From assembly GCA_964619265.1 (NCBI GenBank), contig CAZUCE010000047.1, positions 1 to 29,142 on the forward strand: DNA of 29,142 bases. Direction: 5' to 3'. Below the pieces are notes generated by a model, which saw nothing but the letters and a program-made list of their open reading frames with translations, was not told where the DNA came from and made no database searches. Below are positions 6,484 to 16,460 of the stretch, in pieces (within the stretch, counting starts at the first letter, position 1; each line of letters begins with the position of its first letter). The DNA comes from CAZUCE01 sp964619265 (GTDB lineage: Bacteria > Planctomycetota > UBA1135 > GCA-002686595). The translations under genes were made by a program, and so were the position numbers.

Positions 6484-7957
6484 AGCGTAGGGCGTCGAGC
6501 GGGTTCAGGCGGCCAGCCCGCCAGGCGGGAATGGCGGCGAACAGCAGCGTGCAGGAGAAGGCGCCCAGGATGATGAGCGTGACCGGCAGCCACTCCACGC
6601 GGCTTGGAATCTCGTCAAAGTAGTACACGCCGCGATCGAAGATTTGAGTCCCGATCAGGCCGGAGAGCCAACGCTCGATGTTGTCGATGTAAGCGGCTCC
6701 CAGGATGCCGGCGATGGCGCCGACGACGGTGCCGATCAGCGCGTTCCAAAAGCCGATCATCAGGAAGGTGCGCAGAACTCCGCCCGGCGTGGCGCCCAAC
6801 GCCGAGAGAATGCCGATGTCGCGGCGCTTTTCGGTGACCATCATCGTGAGAATCGAGAAGATCGTAAAGCCAGCGACGACGAGGATCAGCGACAGCATGA
6901 TCGCCATCAGGACGCGCTCGTTCTTGATCGCGCCAAGCAGCGTTTCGCGGAAATCCTCCCAGGTGCGCACATGGTGGGGCGAGACCTCGCCGGAGCGGCC
7001 GCGGGGCAAAATGCCGACATCTGCCAGATGCTCGCGCAGCTCAACTCGCAGCGCGCCCGCGTCGCGGTCGTAGTTCTCGAGCTTGGCCACCACCTCGGTG
7101 TAGGTGCGTCCGTCGTTCAAAAGATCCGCGAGCGCGCTGCGGGCGAGGTAGATCCGTCGCCCGTCCATCTCGTTGTCCTTGGTGCGGAAGCTGCCGGCGA
7201 TTACGTAGGAGCGCTTGCACTCGTGAACCTCGCCCCGCGAGTCGGTCACGAAGGTGACCAAGGTCATCTGCTTGCCGCGCGACAATCCGAGTGAGCTCAT
7301 CAATTGCTCGCCGAGGATGATCGACTCGAGGGCGCGCCCCCGGGAGGCAAAGCCGGGCGGCGTTGCGAAGGGCATCCAGGGATTCTCGACGCGCGAGGCA
7401 AACAAGGCTCGATCGGGGTGCGGATCGCGAACCAGCGCCTCGAAGAAGGCGGTTGTGTCGAATTCGTCCTGGATGCGGGCTTCGGGAATCGAGAGCCCCA
7501 TCTGGGCAAACGCCACGCGCACCGTCGGGTAGGCCACGCGCCAATGGGTTGCGACGTCGACACCGATGAGTTGAACCGCTGCTTGCCCAGCCCATTCGGG
7601 GTCGGACATCACGGTCTGCACACGCAGGCCGTCGTCACCGCTGGGGGCGATCAAACCGAAATAGGCGAGCCGCGGTGAGGCGGCCACGATGCGCTCGTCC
7701 CGCCGGACTTCGCTGAGCAGCGCACTCGGATTGAAGTCGGTGGCCGCGCTGCCCGGCGCATCGAAGTTCTTCGCCGGCGGCGTGATGATCAGGTCGGACA
7801 GTCCGCCGCGGACCATGGCTTTGGTCTGCTCGAGGAAGCCGGTCATGATCGAGAGGATCATGATCAAGGCTCCAACCGCGACGGCGATGCCGGCGGTTCC
7901 GATCAAGTTCGTACGACGCGTTACGAGGTAACGCCAGGAGAGGAAGGTCTTGTACAC
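6476..7957 (-). CDS. lolC: Lipoprotein-releasing system permease, LolC/LolE type
   Basis: Inner-membrane subunit of the lipoprotein sorting machine. It has 493 residues: one N-terminal membrane segment (about 18-42), a large periplasmic domain (about 43-345), and three C-terminal membrane segments with the FtsX/MacB domain. The motif EKRRDIGILSALGATP, between the second and third segments, and the terminal NPLDALRYE are hallmarks of LolC/E and related FtsX permeases. It is longer than E. coli LolC or LolE (about 400 residues) because the periplasmic part is larger. Only one such permease gene is present, so a homodimer is likely, as in LolF-type systems. It starts with GTG 8 nt after lysS, and overlaps lolD. 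Confidence 0.85.
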   Translation of the reverse strand: MYKTFLSWRYLVTRRTNLIGTAGIAVAVGALIMILSIMTGFLEQTKAMVRGGLSDLIITPPAKNFDAPGSAATDFNPSALLSEVRRDERIVAASPRLAYFGLIAPSGDDGLRVQTVMSDPEWAGQAAVQLIGVDVATHWRVAYPTVRVAFAQMGLSIPEARIQDEFDTTAFFEALVRDPHPDRALFASRVENPWMPFATPPGFASRGRALESIILGEQLMSSLGLSRGKQMTLVTFVTDSRGEVHECKRSYVIAGSFRTKDNEMDGRRIYLARSALADLLNDGRTYTEVVAKLENYDRDAGALRVELREHLADVGILPRGRSGEVSPHHVRTWEDFRETLLGAIKNERVLMAIMLSLILVVAGFTIFSILTMMVTEKRRDIGILSALGATPGGVLRTFLMIGFWNALIGTVVGAIAGILGAAYIDNIERWLSGLIGTQIFDRGVYYFDEIPSRVEWLPVTLIILGAFSCTLLFAAIPAWRAGRLNPLDALRYE

Positions 7958-7965
7958 GGGGAGAT

Positions 7966-9498
7966 TCAGCCTTCCTTCGTCGTGGCGGACTGGGGCTGGG
8001 TCGACTCGTTCGAATCAAGCTCAGCGCTATCCAGGGGTTTGGGTTTGAGCGCCGGGAACAGCAGTACGTCTCGAATCGAATCCTGGCCGGTCAGAACCAT
8101 GACCAGTCGGTCGATGCCGATGCCGAGCCCCGCTGTGGGGGGCATGCCGACCTCAAGGGCTTGCACGTAGTCGAGATCTACTTCACCGGGCGCTTCAGGG
8201 TCCTTGGAGGCGACCTGCTCTGCGAATCGAGCGTGCTGCTCGGCCGGGTCGTTCAACTCGCTGAAGCCGTTGCCCAGCTCCATGCCGTCCAGAAACAGCT
8301 CAAGCCGTTCGGCGACCCGCGGATTGTCCGGCTTGGCCTTCGACAGGGGGCTGAGCTCGATCGGATAGTCGATCACGAACACCATACCCACGAGATGCGG
8401 CTCGACATCCTCTTCGTAGACGTCGCCGGCCAGTTTGAAGTACCCCGCATCGGTTTGGCGCGCGGCTTTCGTATCGAGCTTCAGTTGCTCCGCGCGAGCG
8501 AGGACCTTCTCGCGATCGTGGAAGTCGCAGCCTACGTATTGCTGGAATTGTTCGAGGTAGCGCTCCTGGCGGAACGGCTGGGCCAGATCGATCTCCCGGC
8601 CACGGAAGGTCAGTGTGGTGGTGCCGATCACCTCCTGGGCAAGTCCGCGCACAATCTGCTCGAAGATCTCGATCATCCGGCGGTAGTCGGCCTGGGCCTC
8701 GTACAGCTCGAGCATCGTGAACTCGGGGTTGTGCTGCAGCGACAGGCCTTCGTTGCGGAAGTTGCGCGAGAACTCGAACACGCGCTCGAGACCGCCAACG
8801 ATCAGGCGCTTCAAGTAGAGCTCGGGAGCGATGCGCAAGAACAGATCCATGCCGAGCGCATTGTGGTGCGTCACGAAGGGGCGCGCTGCGGCGCCCCCGG
8901 CGATCGGGTGCAACGTCGGGGTTTCGACCTCGAGGTAACCCTGGTCCTCAAGAAACCGTCGCGTCCAGGACACGACCTTGGAGCGTTTCACAAAGACGTC
9001 CATCACGCCTTCGGACGCCCACAGATCCACGTAACGGCGCCGGTAGCGTTGTTCCTTGTCGGTCAATCCGTGCCACTTCTCCGGCGGGGGGGCGAGGCTC
9101 TTGGCAAGCAGCTGGACTTGCGTCGCCCAAATCGTTGGCTCACCCTTTTGGGTGTGCCCGAGTTCGCCGGTGATCGCCACCAGGTCGCCGCCGTCCAGCA
9201 GTTTGCGGCTCGGCCACCAGTCGCTCAATCGGTCCCGCTGCATGCCGATTTGCATGCGGGCGGTGCGATCCATCAAAGGGGCGAAGATCAACTTGCCGAA
9301 GTCGCGCAGGCTGAGCAGTCGGCCAGTCACCGTGACCGGCTCACCGAGCCTCGGTCCGGGCGCGTCCGGGGTTCCGGCGCCTTGGATCGCCTCGGCGATC
9401 GGGGTCGCTTGAACTCCGCGGGCCGGATAGGGATCGCCGCCTTCGGTGCGTAGGCGCTCGACCTTCGCCAGGCGGTCGGGGTGGGCCATATCGGTCAT
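7966..9498 (-). CDS. lysS: Lysyl-tRNA synthetase, class II
   Basis: Charges tRNA-Lys with lysine in the cytoplasm. From the ATG at 9498 the protein has 510 residues, the usual LysS length. An N-terminal OB-fold for anticodon binding includes VTVTGRLLSLRDFGK. The class II core has motif 2 (FRNEGLSLQHNPEFTM) and motif 3 (GLGIGIDRLVMVLTG) close to the C-terminus, and ELGNGFSELNDP is conserved in bacterial LysS. The frame stays open 201 nt further upstream, but that part reads as low-quality sequence and is not LysS-like; a second ATG at 9489 is possible. There is no Shine-Dalgarno sequence before either. It is the first gene of the series leading to lolC and lolD, with an 8-nt gap to lolC. The short acidic C-terminal tail is not part of the catalytic fold. 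Confidence 0.95.
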   Translation of the reverse strand: MTDMAHPDRLAKVERLRTEGGDPYPARGVQATPIAEAIQGAGTPDAPGPRLGEPVTVTGRLLSLRDFGKLIFAPLMDRTARMQIGMQRDRLSDWWPSRKLLDGGDLVAITGELGHTQKGEPTIWATQVQLLAKSLAPPPEKWHGLTDKEQRYRRRYVDLWASEGVMDVFVKRSKVVSWTRRFLEDQGYLEVETPTLHPIAGGAAARPFVTHHNALGMDLFLRIAPELYLKRLIVGGLERVFEFSRNFRNEGLSLQHNPEFTMLELYEAQADYRRMIEIFEQIVRGLAQEVIGTTTLTFRGREIDLAQPFRQERYLEQFQQYVGCDFHDREKVLARAEQLKLDTKAARQTDAGYFKLAGDVYEEDVEPHLVGMVFVIDYPIELSPLSKAKPDNPRVAERLELFLDGMELGNGFSELNDPAEQHARFAEQVASKDPEAPGEVDLDYVQALEVGMPPTAGLGIGIDRLVMVLTGQDSIRDVLLFPALKPKPLDSAELDSNESTQPQSATTKEG

Positions 9499-9840
9499 CG
9501 GAAGGCGAGCGTTGGGAGGCTGGAATCTGTGGAGGGGATCGTCCGGCCGAGGGTGCGTCCCCGAAAACGAGAGCGCGGCGGGCGGGGCTGAGCCGCAGAG
9601 CATCGCAGGAAAGCAGCTCCGACCGAAGCTTCCCTTCGGGTACGCAAGAACCGGGGCCGCGTTATGGGGCGAGGCCGATTTCCGAGGGGCCCAGCGCAAA
9701 AGCCGGTCGTCCAGCTCCAGGGCGCCCTTGGATCCTGTGGCCCGCGGTGTGCCCGGTCCTCTAGGGGGCCCGATCCCGGGGTGCTCGCGACCCCGATTCT
9801 GCCCGGCGTTTCTGCCCGGCGACGGCCGCGGCGGTGGGGT
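9499..9840. other. Non-coding leader region between tRNA-Ala and lysS
   Basis: I see no gene here. The minus-strand frame of lysS stays open through part of it but does not look like protein. Structure seen: a perfect 6-bp hairpin with a 5-nt loop at 9623-9639 (CCGAAG/CTTCGG), and a 12-nt direct repeat TTCTGCCCGGCG at 9797-9808 and 9810-9821. The lysS promoter, and perhaps the end of the tRNA transcript, should lie here, but I cannot name clear -35/-10 boxes. Confidence 0.5.
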
Positions 9841-9916
9841 TGGTGGAGGATAGGAGAGTCGAACTCCTGACCTCTACAATGCCATTGTAGCGCTCTACCA
9901 ACTGAGCTAATCCCCC
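9841..9916 (-). tRNA. tRNA-Ala (anticodon GGC)
   Basis: A 76-nt cloverleaf on the minus strand with the 3' CCA encoded. The acceptor stem is GGGGGAT paired with ATCCTCC and contains the G3-U70 wobble pair, the classical alanine identity element. The D-arm is GCTC-AGTTGGTA-GAGC; the anticodon stem CTACA/TGTAG encloses ATGGCAT, giving anticodon GGC for GCC and GCU codons. The T-arm is AGGAG-TTCGACT-CTCCT. It sits on the same strand as lysS, 342 nt upstream of it. Confidence 0.97.
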
Positions 9917-10083
9917 CACCTCGGCGCCTGCCCGACGGATCGAGACCGGCGACGTGGGGGAGAGAATGCCGGAGGCCGGGGGGAGCGTCAAGGCCCCAGC
10001 GGATCCGGTCTCGAACCGCTCGTTGGCCTGCGACCGACGGTTAGTCTCTGCCCCCCTTCTTCTCCCGGAGAGACCCCGCTCGG

Positions 10084-12656
<2,573 letters not shown>

Positions 12657-12660
<4 letters not shown>

Positions 12661-13400
12661 CCGAAAACAAAAACTCAGGGCGCCGCGTGCTCGTCACGGG
12701 CGCCTCGCGCGGCATTGGCCACGCCACGGCCAAGGCGCTGGCGGCCCTAGGGCATCCCGTGACGCTGCACTACCGCAGCTCGACGGCTTCCGCCGAAGCG
12801 TTGGCTTCCGAAATCGAATCCTCCGGCGGCCGAGCGTCGCTGCTCGGCTTCGACGTCTCGGACTCTGTGGCCGTGCGCGAGGCTCTCGAAGCCGACGTGG
12901 AACAAAACGGCGCCTACTGGGGCGTCGTGCTGTCGGCCGGCGTGACCGCCGACGCGCCCTTCGCCGGCATGGCCGAGGAAAATTGGGATCGCGTGCTGCG
13001 CACCAACCTGGACAGCTTCTTTCACGTGCTGCGCCCGTTGCTGATGCCGATGGTCGGTCTGCGCGACGGCGGTCGCATCGTCGCCCTTTCTTCGGTGGCT
13101 GGCGTTGCCGGCAATCCGGGGCAGGTGAACTACAGCGCCTCCAAGGCCGGCCTGATCGGAGCCGTCCGTTCCCTGGGGCTTGAGCTGGCCAAGCGCAAGA
13201 TCTCGGTCAACGCGGTCGCGCCCGGGTTTATCGCAACGGACATGATCGAAGGCCTGCCCGAAGCCGAACTCAAAGCCCAGGTGCCCATGCGACGCGTCGG
13301 AACCCCCGAGGAAGTCGCTGGTCTGATCACCTACCTGTTCGGCGAAAACGCGAGTTACATCACCTGCCAGACGATCTCGATCAACGGCGGAATGACCTGA
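12657..13400 (+). CDS. fabG: 3-oxoacyl-ACP reductase, FabG2/ApeQ-like
   Basis: Short-chain dehydrogenase/reductase of 247 residues, expected to reduce 3-oxoacyl-ACP with NADPH. The cofactor loop TGASRGIG is at 14-21; the catalytic set is Asn117, Ser146, Tyr159 and Lys163 (in NYSASKAG). The usual NNAG is replaced by LSAG. Several blocks resemble, from memory, the FabG2/ApeQ reductases of aryl-polyene clusters more than housekeeping FabG: NLDSFFHVL, LLMPMVGLRDGGRIV, GNPGQVNYSASKAGLIGA, ELAKRKISVNAVAPG and the C-terminal SINGGMT. No ketosynthase, dehydratase or acyl carrier gene is adjacent. It starts within the leuS stop codon (ATGA), so it is translationally coupled to leuS. The precise substrate is unknown; the SDR/FabG assignment is firm. 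Confidence 0.87.
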
Positions 13401-13472
13401 GCGTGGCGCGGGGCTCCCCGTTCAGCCGGCGAACTGGACCGAGCCGGACTCGACCGCACCGGAGAGCTCCGC

Positions 13473-15158
13473 TCAGCGGTCGGTGGGGAGGCGGGTTGCC
13501 GTCCAGCGCCGGCTGGGTGACGCGGGCGGGTGGAGGGCGAATTGGTTTTGCTGGAGCCAATCCCGGAGAGGCTCATTGAGCTCGGATCCAAGCACGATCT
13601 CGGGCGCCCCGCGGCCGTAGTAGCTCGGGCCCGCAGAGGAAAGCCAGGAGGGTCCGCGCGTCGTTTGGAGCGTCCCCCCGGTGGGGATGCCGCGCACCCG
13701 TAGGCTCGGTTGTTCCAGCGGCGTTTCGTTGCGCAGGATGCGGGTCGAGCTTCCGCACTGCACCAGCACGAGATCCGTATCGCCATCGCCATCGAGATCG
13801 CCAGGCAGCAGGGCTCGGCCGATGAAGCTCTGTTCGGCAAGCGGGCCGAGCTTCTCGACCGCCGTGGCGAAGCGGCCGGTCCCGTCGTTTTCGTAGAGGC
13901 TCATGGGCTGGGCCCAGCTGCGCTCTTCGTGATAGCGAGCGATGTTGTGGATGATGTGCCCGTTTGCGACGGCGATGTCCAGGTCGCCGTCCAGGTCGAA
14001 GTCCTCGATCGCTGCGCCGAAGCCGACCCACGGGCGACTGGGTGCGTCGAGGCCGGCGCGCGAGGTGACATCGGTAAACCACTCGCCGTCGTTGCGGTAG
14101 AGCGTGTTCGATTCCTCGTCGAGGTTGGTCACGAACAGGTCGAGGTCTCCGTCGCCGTCCACGTCACCGGCAGCCAGCCCCATGCCGGCCTCCGACATGC
14201 CGTTGGAGTTGACCCCGGTCCCGGACATCAGCGTCGCATCGGTAAATCGGCCCGGCTCCTCTTGGGCCCAAAGCCGGTTCTCGACCGAGTCGTTGGCCAC
14301 GTACAGGTCGAGCCGCCGATCTCCGTTGAAATCGGCAGCCAACACCCCGAGGCCTTTGCCGGCGGTGTCGGTCAGCCCGGCGTTCGCGGAGCCGTCGACA
14401 AAAGCCCCCGCTCCGTCGTTGATCCACAAGCGGTCGTGCAGGCCGCCATACTCATCGGGGCTGCAGTAGGCGCGCATGCCATCCTCCCGGCGGCCGCAGT
14501 ACACCGGATCCTGCGGATCGATCGCGACGTAGGCGGTTACGAACAGATCGAGATCGCCGTCCGCGTCCGCGTCGAAGAACACGGCGCCAGCGGTCCAGCG
14601 AGCGTCGGAAAGACCGGCGCTTGAAGTGACATCCGCGAAGTGAAGCTGGCCCGAATTGAGGAGCAGCACGTCGGCTCCGAAGTTGGTGACGTACAGGTCC
14701 TCGAAGCCGTCCCCATCGATGTCGCCACAGGCGCAGCCCTGGCCATAGCCAGGGTGGGCGGCGTCGCCGGAGCTCGCGGTCACATCGGTGAAGGTTCCGT
14801 CGCCGGCGTTGGCGAACAGCTGATTCGGAGGTTCGGCCTCCCGGGAATTAGCGAGGTCGATCGGCATGGAGCCGCTTTGAACCAAATACAGGTCCCAGTC
14901 CCCGTCGTTTTCGGCGTCGAACAGGACTCCGCCGCCGCCCATGGTCTCCGGCAGGTGGCGCTCGGGCGTCGCGCCCATCTCATGGACGAAGCGAACTCCG
15001 CTTGAGAGAGTTGCATCCTGAAACCAGGCTCCCCGCTGGTCAGTCGTTTCGGTGGGGGGCGTGGCTCCGGTCTCGGAATTCGCCGCAGGGCTCTGATTCG
15101 GCGACTTTCCGCACGCGACGAGCAGCAAAAGGGCTAGGCCCGCAGGAGCCGGTTTCAC
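13473..15158 (-). CDS. CRTAC1-type FG-GAP repeat lipoprotein
   Basis: Secreted protein of 561 residues. The N-terminal signal peptide ends in a good lipobox, LVAC (Cys16). The body holds at least seven calcium-binding FG-GAP/VCBS-like loops of the form DxDGDGxxDL: DAENDGDWDLYL, DIDGDGFEDLYV, DADADGDLDLFV, DFNGDRRLDLYV, DVDGDGDLDLFV, DFDLDGDLDIAV and DLDGDGDTDLVL. Together these predict a seven-bladed beta-propeller. After about residue 480 a short segment resembles the ASPIC/UnbV domain that ends CRTAC1-family proteins, but it is degraded relative to the usual form. Function is unknown; members are thought to bind ligands or matrix at the cell surface. It begins with GTG overlapping the stop of the TPR gene upstream (GTGA), so both are coupled. 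It converges with fabG. Confidence 0.85.
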   Translation of the reverse strand: MKPAPAGLALLLLVACGKSPNQSPAANSETGATPPTETTDQRGAWFQDATLSSGVRFVHEMGATPERHLPETMGGGGVLFDAENDGDWDLYLVQSGSMPIDLANSREAEPPNQLFANAGDGTFTDVTASSGDAAHPGYGQGCACGDIDGDGFEDLYVTNFGADVLLLNSGQLHFADVTSSAGLSDARWTAGAVFFDADADGDLDLFVTAYVAIDPQDPVYCGRREDGMRAYCSPDEYGGLHDRLWINDGAGAFVDGSANAGLTDTAGKGLGVLAADFNGDRRLDLYVANDSVENRLWAQEEPGRFTDATLMSGTGVNSNGMSEAGMGLAAGDVDGDGDLDLFVTNLDEESNTLYRNDGEWFTDVTSRAGLDAPSRPWVGFGAAIEDFDLDGDLDIAVANGHIIHNIARYHEERSWAQPMSLYENDGTGRFATAVEKLGPLAEQSFIGRALLPGDLDGDGDTDLVLVQCGSSTRILRNETPLEQPSLRVRGIPTGGTLQTTRGPSWLSSAGPSYYGRGAPEIVLGSELNEPLRDWLQQNQFALHPPASPSRRWTATRLPTDR

Positions 15159-16330
15159 GGTTGCTCCGCTTCAGCGGCTTCCAATCGAGCGCGGATCTGC
15201 GCGTCGTTGGGTCTTTGTTCGAGGGCGCGACCGTAGCGCAAGCGCGCGAGCTTCGCATCGCCCGCGCGCAGGGCGATGTCGCCGGCTCGCACCAGGAATC
15301 GAACGTCGGGGAGGCGTTCGAAGGCTTGATCCAAGACGCGCACGGCCTCGGCGGGGTGCCTGCGACGTTCTTCGGCGTGACGCGCGGCTCTCAGCGCGAT
15401 CGGAATCAGGTCGTCCAGGGCTGCGAGCTCGAGCGCGCGATCGTAGCTGGCCGTGGCGGCATCGATTCGATCGAGGGCCGCCTGGGCGTCGGCGAGCTTG
15501 GCGTGGTTGGGGCCGTGGAGCGGCGCGAGGGCCAGGGACTGGTAGGCGAAGTCGAGGGCGTCGCGCAGGGGCAGGATGCGGCGGTGTTCGGTGAGGACAA
15601 CGAGTCCTGCTTCGCGATCTCCCAGAGCGATCAGCGCCCGGCCGCGACCGAACAGTGCACCGGGGTCGGTGGAATCTTGGAGCAGCGCGAGGTCGAAGCA
15701 GTGCAGCGCCTCTTTGGGATCGTCCGCACGCAGCAGCCGGAGACCGTCTCGCCGAGCGACTTCGAGGGATTCGGGGCCGAGCCGTTCCGAAAGCGCGGCC
15801 AATTCACGATTCGATTCCTCGAAGCGACCGAGCGCCGCGGCCGCATCGCAACGCATGGCCAGCGAAGCGGCGTCTTGGGAGGGAAGCTGCTCGAGCGCTT
15901 CGTCGAAGCGCTCGAGCCGGAACAGGAGCCGGCCGCGCTGGGCGCGAGTCGCTTCGCCAGCGGGCAGCAGGTTTTGCTCCGCGAGTCGCTCGATCTGTTC
16001 GGAGGCGGAGCGGATCCGGCCGATCTGTTCGAGCCAGGTGGCCAATATCTGCCGGGCACCGGCGTGCTCGGCTTCGTCTGGCGAGGCCTTGGGGATTCGC
16101 TCCAGAATCCGTTCGAGTTCGGCGACGGCGGGTTCACGCGTTCCGCTGGCCCACAGCTGCTCCAGCGGTGCGGCGCGTTCCGGGGCCGAAGGCAGGCTCA
16201 ACTCGCGACCCGGCTGGACGCCCTTTGCCTGGGCGGCCAGGGCAGGAATCTGCGCGATGGGGTGGATCGCTTGAGCCAGCGCAACCGGACTGCCGGCTAG
16301 GAGTGCGAAAACGGTGAGGTGGTGAAGCAC
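15155..16330 (-). CDS. Secreted TPR-repeat protein
   Basis: Protein of 391 residues with a signal peptide (hydrophobic 5-19, ending ALAQA) and then an all-helical Ala/Leu/Glu/Arg-rich body that reads as tetratricopeptide repeats from about 60 to the end. The clearest repeats are DAATASYDRALELAALDD, then AEAVRVLDQAFERLPDVRF, then DAKLARLRYGRALEQRPNDA. Repeats of this kind usually act as protein-protein scaffolds; here probably in the periplasm. It starts with GTG at 16330; no better start precedes the signal peptide. Its stop overlaps the start of the CRTAC1-type gene, so the two products probably act together. In other genomes TPR proteins and CRTAC1 proteins are often neighbours or fused, as I recall. 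The partner, ligand and pathway cannot be read from the sequence. Confidence 0.75.
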   Translation of the reverse strand: MLHHLTVFALLAGSPVALAQAIHPIAQIPALAAQAKGVQPGRELSLPSAPERAAPLEQLWASGTREPAVAELERILERIPKASPDEAEHAGARQILATWLEQIGRIRSASEQIERLAEQNLLPAGEATRAQRGRLLFRLERFDEALEQLPSQDAASLAMRCDAAAALGRFEESNRELAALSERLGPESLEVARRDGLRLLRADDPKEALHCFDLALLQDSTDPGALFGRGRALIALGDREAGLVVLTEHRRILPLRDALDFAYQSLALAPLHGPNHAKLADAQAALDRIDAATASYDRALELAALDDLIPIALRAARHAEERRRHPAEAVRVLDQAFERLPDVRFLVRAGDIALRAGDAKLARLRYGRALEQRPNDAQIRARLEAAEAEQP

Positions 16331-16460
16331 GGGTGGGGCGCGAAAGGTGGCTCCGGAGGGCCGCGTCCTGACCCCACTCCGGGACCCGCGAATTCGATCG
16401 GGGTTCCGGGCGTGGTTCGGGGCGCTCGAATCGGCATTCTATCCCGCGAGCCGAGCCCTT

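Noticed and set aside
8161..9453. Plus-strand open frame of 430 codons opposite lysS
   Set aside because: Shadow of lysS, which has intact class II motifs in the sense frame.
9499..9699. N-terminal extension of lysS by 67 residues
   Set aside because: The extension has no LysS-like content, while the ATG at 9498 gives the family length and a normal N-terminus.
13453..13480. Nested inverted repeats at the fabG/CRTAC1 convergent junction
   Set aside because: CGGAG/CTCCG and ACCGC/GCGGT can pair, but the stems are short, overlap the 3' end of the lipoprotein gene and lack a U-tract; not enough for a terminator call.
16347..16460. GTG start extending the hybrid kinase by 38 residues
   Set aside because: The extension is Arg/Pro-rich, and it would use up nearly the whole divergent promoter region; the receiver-like fold starts right after the ATG at 16461.
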